Below, in pieces: positions 55,752 to 64,000 of a DNA stretch of 64,000 nucleotides (positions are counted from its first letter, which is position 1; every line of letters starts with the position of its first letter). The DNA comes from Polynucleobacter sp. 73C-SIWE (lineage in GTDB: Bacteria > Pseudomonadota > Gammaproteobacteria > Burkholderiales > Burkholderiaceae), in assembly GCF_018882465.1 (NCBI RefSeq), contig NZ_JACVOK010000002.1, positions 186,001-250,000 on the forward strand. Reading direction: 5' to 3'. The notes under the pieces were generated by a model. It did no database searches. It worked only from the letters and a program-made list of their open reading frames with translations, and had not been told where the DNA came from. The position numbers and the translations under genes are program-made.

Positions 55752-56312
55752 CTAGATTCTTTCAGATGGCAGAACGTCGCGGCTGCGGACATGAAATTCT
55801 TTGCCTGATTCTAAAAGGCCGGCAGCACGATCCGCAAAGTACCATTCCAGTGTTTGCTTTACCGTTGGGAAAGCAAGCTCCGCCCATGGAATTTCATGCT
55901 CATAAAAGAGGGCAACTTCAAGACTTTCTTCGCCTGCAGAAAATTCAGGGGAATGCATTTTTGCTAAATAGAATAAATGCACTTGTTCTGCATGAGGGAC
56001 ATTTAAGAGTGAGTAGAGTGGGCCTATTTCAACTTGGGCACCAGCTTCCTCAAGTGTTTCCCTGGCAGCACCGTGACTAGTGCTTTCACCAAGCTCCATA
56101 AAGCCTGCGGGTAGCGTCCAGTAACCATGACGCGGTTCAATGGCGCGGCGACATAGCAAGACTTGTTCACGATAGATAGGAATACTGCCGACGACATTGC
56201 GTGGGTTCTGATAATGAATACTGCCGCATGTCTCACAAACGTAGCGTTCACGAGAATCATCTGCCGGAATCTTGATCGTCAGTAGTGAAGCGCAGTGAGG
56301 GCAATACTTCAT
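55752..56312 (-). CDS. NUDIX hydrolase with N-terminal zinc ribbon
   Basis: A 186-residue protein. The N-terminus has a four-cysteine zinc ribbon (YCPHCASLL and VCETCGSIHYQNP), and the NUDIX box is GFMELGESTSHGAARETLEEAGA with all catalytic glutamates. The layout (ribbon then NUDIX) resembles NudC-like NADH pyrophosphatases and the smaller COG1051 group, but it lacks the SQPWPFPxS NudC signature, so the substrate is open (ADP-sugar, NADH or nucleoside diphosphates). It sits between pabBC and aat, 9-10 bases from each, within a long minus-strand operon. Confidence 0.9.
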   Translation of the reverse strand: MKYCPHCASLLTIKIPADDSRERYVCETCGSIHYQNPRNVVGSIPIYREQVLLCRRAIEPRHGYWTLPAGFMELGESTSHGAARETLEEAGAQVEIGPLYSLLNVPHAEQVHLFYLAKMHSPEFSAGEESLEVALFYEHEIPWAELAFPTVKQTLEWYFADRAAGLLESGKEFHVRSRDVLPSERI

Positions 56313-56321
56313 GAATACTTT

Positions 56322-58145
56322 CTAAAAATGGGCTTTGATGGCGCCACGCAGGGCATTACTAAGCATAATCTCATCTGCCATTGAAACATCATTAATAGTC
56401 AGGTTAGCTTCACGGGCATTGAACTTTGAATCGGCCAGTAGGCTCGCCCGCATTACGCCAGGTAATAGACCTGCTGAAACTGGTGGAGTAAGCCATTCAG
56501 AGCTGCCTTGAGGTTTAACAAAAATGCTAGTTCTTCCGCCCTCGGTCACAAAGCCTTGTTCATTCGTAAATAGAGCATCAAAGCCACCCAATTGAACAGC
56601 GGCCTGCCAGGCTAGATCATAAAGACTGCGATGAGTCACTTTGTGATGCAATAGGGCATTACCAGAAAACATTTCTACATTGCCAGGAAGAATATCTTTG
56701 GCCCAGAAAATTTTGACAGGCTCACTTAAGGTATCAAGCACTCCGGTAGAAGTAGACAGCTCACCATCTGGGGCAAGATCAAGTCTTAGCCTACAAGAAG
56801 TCTTCGGACTGAGTGATGAACAAGCATTTTCAACCACGAACTGAGCATCAGATCGATTAAAAGGAATTCTTAAAGCTAAAGCAGAGGATTGCATGCGATC
56901 TAAGTGCATCTTAAGCTTCAGAGGTATTCCTTGATCAATAGCAATCGTTTCAAATAAACCCGTAGAGGAGGGTAGATGCATCAAGAAATCAGATTTGATG
57001 CGACATTCCTGCCATTCTTGCTGTGTATTTGAATCGTTGGTGATACCAGCACCGACTCCCAAAGTAAAAGTGGAGGCATGTGATTGCACATCCTCTGTAA
57101 TCTCAATGGTTCGAATGGGAACGCTGAAAGCAAAGTCTCCACTGGGATCAAGCCAACCTAAGGCACCGCAGTAATAGCCACGATCTTCTTGTTCTAGCTC
57201 TTGAATAATCTCCATGCTACGTTTTTTAGGTGCACCAGTGACAGAGCCACAAGGAAATACCGCATACAAAATATCAAAGAGGGAGGTATGAGGTCTAGCT
57301 CGGCCTTGCACGGTGGAGGTCATTTGCAATACATCACCGTGCCTAGCGACTTCGAATAAATGAGGCACGACTACTGAGCCGGGCAAAGAGATGCGGCTGA
57401 GATCATTGCGCAAGAGATCGACAATCATGACGTTCTCAGCTTGATTCTTGGGGTCTTCAGATAAAGCGCTAGCGACATCAGATAAAGCGCTAGCCGTGCC
57501 TTTCATGGGCATGGCTTTTAGAGTATCCCCTTCGCGAGCAATAAAGAGCTCTGGAGATTGCGATAGCAGGTAATTACCAGTGTGTGAGATATAGGCACCA
57601 AATCTGCCGGGCTGGCGTTTTCGTAAGCGGCCATACAAGGCTAGGGGTGAGCCATACGTCTTTCCAGAAATTCGGTAAGTATGATTAATTTGATAACTAT
57701 CACCACTACGAATATATTCCTGAATATTGGCTATATCAGAAGCAAACTGCTTTTCATTTAATGACTCACGAACATCGAGTACACCAGCAGACTTCTCACT
57801 ATCTTCAAGCATTGCCATTCGATTGGCAATCAGAGTATCTACTTCGCTCTTAGATAGTGTTTCAAAACTCTTGAATGACCAAGCCTCGATGAGGGGATGA
57901 GGGCTTGAGCTAGGTGCTCTTTGCGGAAGATGATGAATGGGTCTACCAAGTTCATACGCAAATGCAGCAACAACAAATTCGCCTCTAGCAAGAGACTCTG
58001 TAATCTGGGCTAAACAAGTCTGGGCTGCATCTAAATCAAGCGCATTGTCTCCACTTGAAAGAACGCGCCAGTACTGTAGCGGATTTTCATAATGGCGACT
58101 CGATGGCTGAGCCGCTGTACTTTGCGCATCGTCGAGCAAAATCAT
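56322..58145 (-). CDS. pabB: Fused aminodeoxychorismate synthase component I / aminodeoxychorismate lyase
   Basis: A 607-residue two-domain enzyme of p-aminobenzoate (folate) synthesis. The first 370 residues are the PabB chorismate-binding part: SYQINHTYRISG, YISHTGNYLLSQSPELFIAREGD, MPMKGTAS, KNQAENVMIVDLLRNDLSR, CGSVTGAPKKRSMEIIQELE, and GVGAGITNDSNTQQEWQEC. The last 230 residues are a class IV PLP aminotransferase (PabC-like), with the lysine region LHHKVTHRSLYDLAWQ and TEGGRTSIFV. The fusion is common in betaproteobacteria. A 21-base in-frame repeat (57458-57473 and 57479-57494) doubles a SALSDVA-like unit between MKGTA and the KNQAEN motif. PabA, the glutaminase, is not in the window. 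Confidence 0.94.
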   Translation of the reverse strand: MILLDDAQSTAAQPSSRHYENPLQYWRVLSSGDNALDLDAAQTCLAQITESLARGEFVVAAFAYELGRPIHHLPQRAPSSSPHPLIEAWSFKSFETLSKSEVDTLIANRMAMLEDSEKSAGVLDVRESLNEKQFASDIANIQEYIRSGDSYQINHTYRISGKTYGSPLALYGRLRKRQPGRFGAYISHTGNYLLSQSPELFIAREGDTLKAMPMKGTASALSDVASALSEDPKNQAENVMIVDLLRNDLSRISLPGSVVVPHLFEVARHGDVLQMTSTVQGRARPHTSLFDILYAVFPCGSVTGAPKKRSMEIIQELEQEDRGYYCGALGWLDPSGDFAFSVPIRTIEITEDVQSHASTFTLGVGAGITNDSNTQQEWQECRIKSDFLMHLPSSTGLFETIAIDQGIPLKLKMHLDRMQSSALALRIPFNRSDAQFVVENACSSLSPKTSCRLRLDLAPDGELSTSTGVLDTLSEPVKIFWAKDILPGNVEMFSGNALLHHKVTHRSLYDLAWQAAVQLGGFDALFTNEQGFVTEGGRTSIFVKPQGSSEWLTPPVSAGLLPGVMRASLLADSKFNAREANLTINDVSMADEIMLSNALRGAIKAHF

Positions 58146-58169
58146 TGCGGCTAACCTAGTGTCTTCTGG

Positions 58170-58745
58170 TTACTTCAGAAGAGTGGCTGATTCAATAGTC
58201 ACGGTCTTGGAGGGAACATCAGCCATTCTGCCCATGCGAGGCGCTGGTGCAACCATGGTAGGCACCTTACGTATTGCATCGATAGTTTGAGTTCCAGAAA
58301 TGACTTTGCCAAATACGGTGTAACCATTGCCCATCGCATTAGGGTAATCCAAAGCAGGGTTGTCCTTGACGTTAATGAAGAACTGAGCAGTAGCAGAATC
58401 CGGATCAGAAGTGCGAGCCATAGCGATGGTGTACACATTGTTCTTTAGGCCATTAGTGGCCTCAGATGCTACTGGGGCATCGGTTGGTTTTTGTACCAAA
58501 TCAGGAGTAAAGCCTCCACCTTGAATCATGAAACCATCAATTACACGATGAAAAATGGTGCCATTGTAGAAACCGCTTTTGACATAGTTCAAAAAGTTGG
58601 CGGTAGTCTTAGGGGCCTTAACATCATCAAGTTCGACTACAAAATTTCCCATAGTCGTTTTAAATTCAACTTTAGGTCCTGCAACAGCTGCTTGGCTGGT
58701 AAAGCATGTAGCAACCAGAATGAGGCTGGTAAAAAGCTTACGCAT
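58170..58745 (-). CDS. ppiA: Periplasmic peptidyl-prolyl cis-trans isomerase (cyclophilin A type)
   Basis: A 191-residue exported foldase. The signal peptide is residues 1-22 (MRKLFTSLILVATCFTSQAAVAG) and the mature part a cyclophilin with FKTTMGNFVVELDD, TTANFLNYVKSGFYNGTIFHRVIDGFMIQGGG, MARTSDPDSATAQFFIN and YTVFGKVISG. The loop Trp of human cyclophilin is replaced by Tyr in NGYTVFG, as in bacterial periplasmic PpiA. Start ATG 58745 has a strong AAGGAG site; an upstream in-frame ATG at 58790 would spoil the signal peptide. pabBC follows after 24 bases. Confidence 0.96.
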   Translation of the reverse strand: MRKLFTSLILVATCFTSQAAVAGPKVEFKTTMGNFVVELDDVKAPKTTANFLNYVKSGFYNGTIFHRVIDGFMIQGGGFTPDLVQKPTDAPVASEATNGLKNNVYTIAMARTSDPDSATAQFFINVKDNPALDYPNAMGNGYTVFGKVISGTQTIDAIRKVPTMVAPAPRMGRMADVPSKTVTIESATLLK

Positions 58746-58795
58746 AAAGACTCCTTGAATGAATTTGATACAAGAGATTGTATTGTGCAACTGGA

Positions 58796-59422
58796 TTAGG
58801 TGAGCCCATTGGGAACATTGCCAGCATAGGAATAGGACGCTTCCTCAAACATGCCGGGACGAGCAAGGTAATCTAGTGCCCAATCGATGGTATCGACACC
58901 CCAAAAGCAATGTTGATTGAATATCAGGGCAGGTACACCAAAGGCACCATCTGCTTTGGCTTGATGAGTATTGGCAATAAGCTCTGCTTTTACCTCAGGA
59001 CTTTCTGGTTTTACAGTCTCCGCTGGCAGCCCTAAATGAGTACAAAACTCCGACCAAGAAAGATTGGGATCTTTACCTTCTACCCACACATAATCAAAGG
59101 CGCGCTCAACCATTGTCCAATTGGCTTTTTCTTGAACAAGCAGACGTTGGGCTGCAACAGTCATAAAAGGGTGATGCTCAGGAAACCGAAATGGAATACC
59201 TAATTTTTCTGCTTGCCATACACAGAACTGATAAGTATGAGGACGCTTTGCAGCAATTTCACCAGGACCTTTATTGTCTGTAGCTCGAAAGAGTCCGCCT
59301 AAAAGGATGGGCACTGGTGTAATGTTGAGCTTATGCTCTAAGCGCTGTCTTTGCTTGATATACAGATAGGCAAAAGGCGAAATGATGTCGTAGTAGAGGG
59401 TGGCGGGAGTTTTCTTGCTCAT
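58796..59422 (-). CDS. 2-hydroxychromene-2-carboxylate isomerase family protein (DsbA-like fold)
   Basis: A 208-residue cytoplasmic protein of the HCCA isomerase/kappa-GST family: LYYDIISPFAYLYIKQRQRLE with Ser at the GSH-binding position, VLLGGLFRATDNKGPGE-type text at PVPILLGGLFRA, the later RFPEHHPF, and the C-terminal DGAFGVPALIFNQHCFWGVDTIDWALDYL. The natural substrate is unknown; the named isomerase works in naphthalene breakdown, and most homologues are general GSH-dependent isomerases. I start it at ATG 59422 (MSKKTPATLYYD). The longer open frame overlaps rarA and has no homology. It follows rarA after 10 bases. Confidence 0.9.
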   Translation of the reverse strand: MSKKTPATLYYDIISPFAYLYIKQRQRLEHKLNITPVPILLGGLFRATDNKGPGEIAAKRPHTYQFCVWQAEKLGIPFRFPEHHPFMTVAAQRLLVQEKANWTMVERAFDYVWVEGKDPNLSWSEFCTHLGLPAETVKPESPEVKAELIANTHQAKADGAFGVPALIFNQHCFWGVDTIDWALDYLARPGMFEEASYSYAGNVPNGLT

Positions 59423-59432
59423 TGACTCATTC

Positions 59433-60746
59433 CTATTTCTGCTTGTGCTCTGCATCGAGTTTGCGTAAGAAAGCCATCTTCTCTTTAATTTGTGTCTCCA
59501 GACCGCGCTCAACTGGGTCGTACCAGTGGGGCTCTGGCATTCCTTCGGGTAAATAGGATTCACCGGCAGCGTAGCCATGTGGCTCATCATGTGCGTAGCG
59601 ATATTCCTTGCCGTGACCAAGTTCTTTCATGAGCTTAGTTGGAGCATTGCGAAGATGATTCGGTACGGGCTTAGACTGATCTTGTGCAACATAGGCACGC
59701 GCAGCATTAAATGCGTTGTAACTGGCATTACTTTTTGAGGCTACCGCTAGATACACTACCGCTTGACCCAAAGCGAGTTCACCTTCAGGCGAGCCTAACC
59801 GCTCAAAGGTTTGGGCGGCATCGTTTGCTAATTGCATTGCCCGAGGATCGGCTAAGCCAATATCTTCCCAGGCCATGCGGATGATGCGGCGTGCTAAGTA
59901 ACGTGGGTCCACTCCACCATCGAGCATGCGGCAGAACCAGTAGAGGGCTGCATCGGGATTGGACCCACGCACGGATTTATGCAATGCAGAAATTTGGTCA
60001 TAAAACTGATCGCCGCCTTTGTCAAAGCGGCGCGCCTGCACGGTAAGCGCATCTTCAATAAAGGCTTGGTCAACGACAGCAATGTGTGAGCCGGGCGTTA
60101 ACACTGCATTGCGAACTTGCTCTACAAGATTTAACAATCTACGTGCGTCACCATCAGCATTCGAGATCAGGGTATCAATTGCGCTATCGTCAAATTTGAT
60201 ATCTGGCATAGCATGCTGATGTGCCCGAATAAATAGCTGCTTGAGCTCATCAGCATTTAAGGACTTGAGTACATAGACTTGCGCTCGAGACAACAGTGCT
60301 GAGTTCACCTCAAAAGAGGGATTCTCTGTAGTCGCACCAATAAAGGTAAATAGGCCAGACTCTACGTGAGGTAGGAGGGCATCTTGCTGGCTCTTATTGA
60401 AACGATGAATCTCATCGACAAACAAAATTGTCTGTTTGCCATATTGCGCCATGTTTTGTTGAGCTTGCTCAATCGCTTCGCGGATCTCTTTGACCCCAGC
60501 CAATACTGCAGAGATGGCAATGAATTCACGATCAAAAGCTTTTGCAGAAAGGCGTGCTAAGGTCGTTTTACCAACACCCGGAGGGCCCCACAAAATCATG
60601 GAGTGCGGCTTGCCTGAGGCAAAAGCAAGATTGAGTGGCTTACCTGCTGCTAATAAATGGGTTTGTCCAATCACTTCTTCAATGGTTTTCGGGCGCAAGG
60701 CTTCCGCTAATGGTGGCGGGGGAGTGCTATCGAAAAGACTGCTCAT
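59433..60746 (-). CDS. rarA: Replication-associated recombination protein RarA (MgsA)
   Basis: A 437-residue AAA+ ATPase of the clamp-loader clade that acts at stalled replication forks with SSB and RecA. It shows the family start [20 protein letters not shown], Walker [16 protein letters not shown], Walker [21 protein letters not shown], sensor 1 [11 protein letters not shown], and the C-terminal RarA blocks [33 protein letters not shown] and [22 protein letters not shown]. Full length. It begins 7 bases after the DUF3429 gene on the same strand and is followed closely by the DsbA-like isomerase, so it is part of the minus-strand run. Confidence 0.97.
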   Translation of the reverse strand: MSSLFDSTPPPPLAEALRPKTIEEVIGQTHLLAAGKPLNLAFASGKPHSMILWGPPGVGKTTLARLSAKAFDREFIAISAVLAGVKEIREAIEQAQQNMAQYGKQTILFVDEIHRFNKSQQDALLPHVESGLFTFIGATTENPSFEVNSALLSRAQVYVLKSLNADELKQLFIRAHQHAMPDIKFDDSAIDTLISNADGDARRLLNLVEQVRNAVLTPGSHIAVVDQAFIEDALTVQARRFDKGGDQFYDQISALHKSVRGSNPDAALYWFCRMLDGGVDPRYLARRIIRMAWEDIGLADPRAMQLANDAAQTFERLGSPEGELALGQAVVYLAVASKSNASYNAFNAARAYVAQDQSKPVPNHLRNAPTKLMKELGHGKEYRYAHDEPHGYAAGESYLPEGMPEPHWYDPVERGLETQIKEKMAFLRKLDAEHKQK

Positions 60747-60753
60747 TGAATCG

Positions 60754-61233
60754 TTAGGCCTGGATAAATAGAATGACGATTGCTGCCCAAGTTAAGCAAG
60801 CAGCAGCAATATAAGTCAAACGATTGCGGATCACCATAAAGGCATTTCGTGCCGCTTCATCCGAAAAATAGTATTGGTATGTATTCTGATCAATATTGCG
60901 CTGAATGATTAAAGTTGATGCCAGAATCAATAAGCCAACCGGAATATAAATATGCAGTGCTAACCACGCAACTAATGCCGGTATAACACCCCAGATCCAA
61001 GTATTGCGATCAATCCAACGATCACCACTAGGCGCTTTACCCAAGGTATGTAAGTTGGCACCCCAATGTAAAGCTCCCATGAACGAGGTAATGACTGCCC
61101 CATAGCCTGCCAGAGATTCTGCGCTTAAATAATTGAGGGGTGTTGGCGCTAGCTGCACCATTAAAGCGAGCCCTACGAATGGAATGAGGCCGGCATACGA
61201 CAGCTTGGTTACTAGAGGTGGAATAGGATTCAC
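60754..61233 (-). CDS. DUF3429 family membrane protein
   Basis: A 159-residue inner-membrane protein of the DUF3429 family. It has about four hydrophobic helices (LSYAGLIPFVGLALMVQL, GYGAVITSFMGALHWG, TWIWGVIPALVAWLALHIYIPVGLLILAST, and the last 20 residues). The motif SFMGALHWG with its histidine is the family hallmark. No function is known. It lies directly ahead of rarA and about 40 bases after hbd. It may be co-transcribed with both. Confidence 0.85.
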   Translation of the reverse strand: MNPIPPLVTKLSYAGLIPFVGLALMVQLAPTPLNYLSAESLAGYGAVITSFMGALHWGANLHTLGKAPSGDRWIDRNTWIWGVIPALVAWLALHIYIPVGLLILASTLIIQRNIDQNTYQYYFSDEAARNAFMVIRNRLTYIAAACLTWAAIVILFIQA

Positions 61234-61270
61234 GAGTACTTAATGTTTGGTTGAGATGAATGGGTAAAAA

Positions 61271-62125
61271 TTATTTATCGTAGGTATAGACACCGCGACC
61301 TGTTTTGCGACCGAGATAACCCGCCGCAACCATTTCACGAAGCAGTGGGCAAGGACGGTATTTGGAATCGCTGAAGTTTTCAAAATAGACTTCCATGACT
61401 GCCAAGCAAGTATCTAAACCAATGAGGTCTGCTAAAGCTAAAGGGCCAATTGGCTGATTGCAGCCTAACTTCATGCCCGCATCAATATCCTCAGGACTTG
61501 CAAGACCTTCGGACAGGACAAAGAATGCTTCGTTAATCATTGGTAGCAAAATGCGATTCACAACAAAGCCTGGTGAATTCTTAACAGTAATGGGTTCTTT
61601 GCCAACACGTTTAGCCATTTCAATAATGGCTGCATGCGTTGCATCACTGGTCTGTAAGCCGCGAATCACCTCTACCAAAGCCATGAGCGGTGGTGGGTTG
61701 AAGAAGTGCATACCAATAAAGCGCGCTGGGTTTGAATCAAGGGCGGCTAACTTGGTAATCGATAGAGAAGAGGTGTTGGTAGCAATGATGGTGTCTTTAC
61801 TCACGATCTCATCGACTTGCTTGAGAATCTTTTCTTTAATTGCCTGGTTCTCAGTAGCAGCTTCAATGACTAAACCTAAGCCCTTCAAATCAGCGTAAGA
61901 GGTGCTCCCTTTAATGCGCTTGAGTGCTGCAGCTTTCTCATCAGTGGTGAGCGTCTCTTTCTTCACGAGGCGATCTAAGCTTTTGCTGATTTGATCTAAG
62001 CCGCGCTGTACAGCGGCATCATTAATATCAACCATGACGACATCAATCCCGGCAACCGCGCAAACCTGCGCAATACCATTACCCATTGTGCCCGCACCGA
62101 TCACACCGACTGATTGAATCTTCAT
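61271..62125 (-). CDS. hbd: 3-hydroxybutyryl-CoA dehydrogenase
   Basis: A 284-residue NAD(P)-dependent dehydrogenase that oxidises or reduces 3-hydroxyacyl-CoA, mostly C4. It has the NAD motif VGVIGAGTMGNGIAQVC, then IIATNTSSLSITKLA, the catalytic His in GMHFFNPPPLMALVEVI, and the C-terminal domain with PGFVVNRILLPMINEA and GCNQPIGPLALADLIGLD. Length and layout match Hbd/PaaH single-domain enzymes. Start is ATG 62125 with a GAGGAA site; an upstream frame start at 62158 lacks support. It starts one base after the GST stop. It may feed polyhydroxybutyrate or butyrate metabolism, fitting the phasin gene 12 kb away. Confidence 0.95.
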   Translation of the reverse strand: MKIQSVGVIGAGTMGNGIAQVCAVAGIDVVMVDINDAAVQRGLDQISKSLDRLVKKETLTTDEKAAALKRIKGSTSYADLKGLGLVIEAATENQAIKEKILKQVDEIVSKDTIIATNTSSLSITKLAALDSNPARFIGMHFFNPPPLMALVEVIRGLQTSDATHAAIIEMAKRVGKEPITVKNSPGFVVNRILLPMINEAFFVLSEGLASPEDIDAGMKLGCNQPIGPLALADLIGLDTCLAVMEVYFENFSDSKYRPCPLLREMVAAGYLGRKTGRGVYTYDK

Positions 62126-62126
62126 T

Positions 62127-62858
62127 TCATTTCCTCTTTTGATACTGGGTTGAACCAAATAACTGCTCTCTAGCCTTGTTGTCAGTCAAAGGCTTGCGCA
62201 ATGCTGTTAATACTTCGCAGCCACGCTTTACTGCGGGACGCTCACCAATTATTTCAAACCAACGCTTGAAGTGAGGAAAGTCATTTATCTCCATGCCTTG
62301 GTTTTTCCAATTGCGTGTCCAAGGATAAATCGCTATATCGGCTATGGAGTAGCTTTTGCCTGCAATATAGGGATTATCTTTCAGCTGCTGATCGAGAACA
62401 CCATATAAACGCTTTGCTTCATTGGTATAGCGATTGATAGCATAGTCAATTTTCTCAGGGGCATAGAGTCGAAAGTGGTGGTTTTGTCCAAGCATAGGGC
62501 CTAGACCACCCATTTGGAACATGAGCCATTGCAACACCTCATACTTACCGCGAGTGGTTTTGGGTAAAAACTTGCCAGTCTTGCTGGCTAGATAGAGCAG
62601 GATCGCTCCAGATTCAAAAACGCTGATCGGCTTCCCATCTGGACCATGAGGATCCACTAATGCAGGAATCTTATTGTTTGGGCTAATCTTTAAAAAGCTC
62701 TTGGCAAACTGATCACCAGCACCGATATCGATGGGATGAGCGATCCAATCGCGACCCAAGCGATAGCCGCACTCCTCAAGCATGATGTGCACTTTATGAC
62801 CATTGGGTGTAGGCCAGCTATAAACATCGATTACATTTTTTGATTTTTTGGCTGTCAT
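62127..62858 (-). CDS. Glutathione S-transferase (YghU/Ure2p-like)
   Basis: A 243-residue cytoplasmic protein: thioredoxin-like N-terminal domain (IDVYSWPTPNGHKVHIMLEECG, with the TPNG motif of the Ure2p/nu-class), the cis-proline block NNKIPALVDPHGPDGKPISVFESGAILLYLA, and the C-terminal GST domain IADIAIYPWTRNW. Such enzymes work as glutathione disulfide-bond oxidoreductases. ATG 62858 has an AGAG site and gives the usual N-terminus; the frame extends 23 codons further but overlaps the aminotransferase gene. It lies 8 bases after that gene and one base before hbd. Confidence 0.92.
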   Translation of the reverse strand: MTAKKSKNVIDVYSWPTPNGHKVHIMLEECGYRLGRDWIAHPIDIGAGDQFAKSFLKISPNNKIPALVDPHGPDGKPISVFESGAILLYLASKTGKFLPKTTRGKYEVLQWLMFQMGGLGPMLGQNHHFRLYAPEKIDYAINRYTNEAKRLYGVLDQQLKDNPYIAGKSYSIADIAIYPWTRNWKNQGMEINDFPHFKRWFEIIGERPAVKRGCEVLTALRKPLTDNKAREQLFGSTQYQKRK

Positions 62859-62866
62859 AGGACTCT

Positions 62867-64000
62867 CTAAAGGGATTGCAGACGTTGTAGGGCGGTGGCT
62901 AAGGTTTGCTCTTGCTTGGCAAAGCAAAAGCGGATCACGCCAGATTCGGTAGGTTGATCATAAAAAGCAGAAACGGGAATAGCGGCTACACCCACTTTAG
63001 TAGTGAGCCATTTACAAAAATCAGCTTCGTTTAATTTAGCCTCTGGAATGTTGAGCGCAGAGTAATCAGCGCACTGAAAGTAGGTTCCGGGAGTTGGCAG
63101 TAACTTAAATCGAGTCTTCGCTAAACCTGCTCCAAAAAAATCACGCTTTGCTTGATAGAAGGCAGGTAGATTTAAGTAGTGCGCTGCATCTACTAAGTAA
63201 GATGCAAGCCCATATTGCATTGGCGTATTTACAGTGAAGACATTAAATTGGTGAACCTTGCGGAATTCTTTTGACAGTGCAGAAGGAGCTGCTACATACC
63301 CTACCTTCCAGCCAGTAACGTGATAGGTCTTACCAAAACTGGAAATCAGAAAGCTTCTAGCGGCCAACTCGGGATGGGAGGCCACGCTGTAATGGACGGC
63401 GCCGTCATAGACCATATGCTCATACACCTCATCACTCAAAATCAGTGTGGAAGTATTTTTCACCAATTGCGCTAAGCGATCTAAATCGGTTTTTTGCCAC
63501 ACCATGCCAGTAGGATTGTGCGGAGAGTTGATGATGAGTAGTCGTGTCTTAGGGTTGATCGCTTTTGCAAGAGCATCCCAGGGAATTTCGTAAGAGGCTA
63601 CTTGACCATTCGCATCACGCGTGACTTGAAGTGATACGGCGATTGTTTTGCCACCCGCTAATTCAATTGCAGGTCGATAGCAATCGAAAGCAGGTTCGAT
63701 GATGACCACTTCATCACCGGGACTAACGCAAGCCAGAATCGTTGTCAGAACTCCTTGAGTGCCACCGCCAGTAATCGTAATTTCTGAATCCGGATCGTAG
63801 TGGTGGCCATACAGGTTTTGAATCTTCTGGCAAATACCATTTCGGAGTTCAGCAACTCCAATCATGGGGGGATATTGGTTGTGATCAGCAAGCATCGCTT
63901 CATTCACGCTAGCGATTAATTGGCGATCACATGGAAAGTCTGGAAAGCCTTGCCCTAAGTTAATAGCCTCATGTTCAGCTGCAAGCGCAGACATCACGGT
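62867..64000 (-). CDS. PLP-dependent aminotransferase (YbdL/methionine or kynurenine aminotransferase type), 5' end cut
   Basis: The 5' end lies outside the window; the frame is open to the edge and the first visible codons (TVMSALAAEHEAINLGQGFPDF) are already internal. It is a fold-type I aminotransferase of the YbdL/KAT group: NLGQGFPDFPCD, the substrate block GGGTQGVLTTILACVSPGDEVVIIEPAFDCYRP, NSPHNPTGMVW, the catalytic lysine in SSFGKTYHVTGWKVGY, and the C-terminal arginine in GVIRFCFAK. It probably acts on methionine or aromatic 2-oxo acids. About 10-20 residues are missing at the start. It opens the minus-strand run toward GST and hbd. Confidence 0.9.
   Translation of the reverse strand, partial: TVMSALAAEHEAINLGQGFPDFPCDRQLIASVNEAMLADHNQYPPMIGVAELRNGICQKIQNLYGHHYDPDSEITITGGGTQGVLTTILACVSPGDEVVIIEPAFDCYRPAIELAGGKTIAVSLQVTRDANGQVASYEIPWDALAKAINPKTRLLIINSPHNPTGMVWQKTDLDRLAQLVKNTSTLILSDEVYEHMVYDGAVHYSVASHPELAARSFLISSFGKTYHVTGWKVGYVAAPSALSKEFRKVHQFNVFTVNTPMQYGLASYLVDAAHYLNLPAFYQAKRDFFGAGLAKTRFKLLPTPGTYFQCADYSALNIPEAKLNEADFCKWLTTKVGVAAIPVSAFYDQPTESGVIRFCFAKQEQTLATALQRLQSL

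Overview
This 64 kb window is a stretch of a bacterial chromosome that looks like a small-genome freshwater betaproteobacterium of the family Burkholderiaceae, most like Polynucleobacter. The reasons are gene order (der-hfq-hflX-hflK-hflC-hisZ-purA, and aceE-aceF-lpd with a lipoyl domain on the E3 subunit), protein character (phasin, FixJ-type regulators, IclR), moderate GC content and tight packing. The genus is inferred from recognition, not from a search. The window holds about 58 protein genes, one tRNA-Leu, one candidate small RNA, and no rRNA, insertion sequence, prophage or CRISPR array. Both edges cut genes: der at the left and a PLP aminotransferase at the right.

Layout. 1-6.8 kb: translation and envelope quality control (der, hfq, hflX, hflK, hflC), then hisZ and purA. 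6.8-11.4 kb: malate synthase G, a small papain-like protein, a 557-base gap with a broken small ORF and a palindrome, dienelactone hydrolase and an unknown protein. 11.4-17.4 kb: tRNA-Leu(CAG), RNase R, rlmB, a DUF2892 membrane protein, transaldolase, rpiA, a candidate sRNA, and yggX. 17.4-22.8 kb: argA and hrpA, divergent from one short shared region. 22.9-27.5 kb: a co-directional envelope cluster (beta-propeller, NodB-like protein, fatty acid hydroxylase, EI24 protein, CinA-domain protein). 27.5-31.7 kb: nitrogen control (glnA, ntrB, ntrC) behind NtrC-type operators. 31.7-36.9 kb: exodeoxyribonuclease III, a GST, and a secreted sulfatase module (sulfatase, outer-membrane beta-barrel, membrane-anchored formylglycine-generating enzyme). 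36.9-43.2 kb, minus strand: prlC, folD and a FixJ/PAS-kinase two-component pair. 43.4-50.1 kb: the pyruvate dehydrogenase operon, a strong two-way terminator and a phasin. 50.3-53.1 kb: DMT exporter, PBP7-type endopeptidase and IclR regulator. 53.2-64 kb: a long minus-strand run: aminotransferase, GST, hbd, DUF3429, rarA, DsbA-like isomerase, cyclophilin, pabBC, NUDIX, aat, bpt, pyrD.

The most striking point is the NtrC-like protein at 30232-31683. Its receiver and DNA-binding domains look intact, but its AAA+ domain has lost three residues normally needed to work sigma-54: GAFTGA reads GAFPGA, the Walker B aspartate is glycine, and the second arginine finger is serine. The glnA promoter upstream still carries two NtrC-type operators and a GG-N10-GC element. 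A perfect intrinsic terminator also lies inside the first codons of ntrB. Together these suggest an altered nitrogen-control circuit. Other leads are a promoter-to-terminator small RNA between rpiA and yggX, a conserved hflX N-terminus with no ATG/GTG/TTG start, a near-leaderless argA, and a NodB-like protein lacking one metal ligand.
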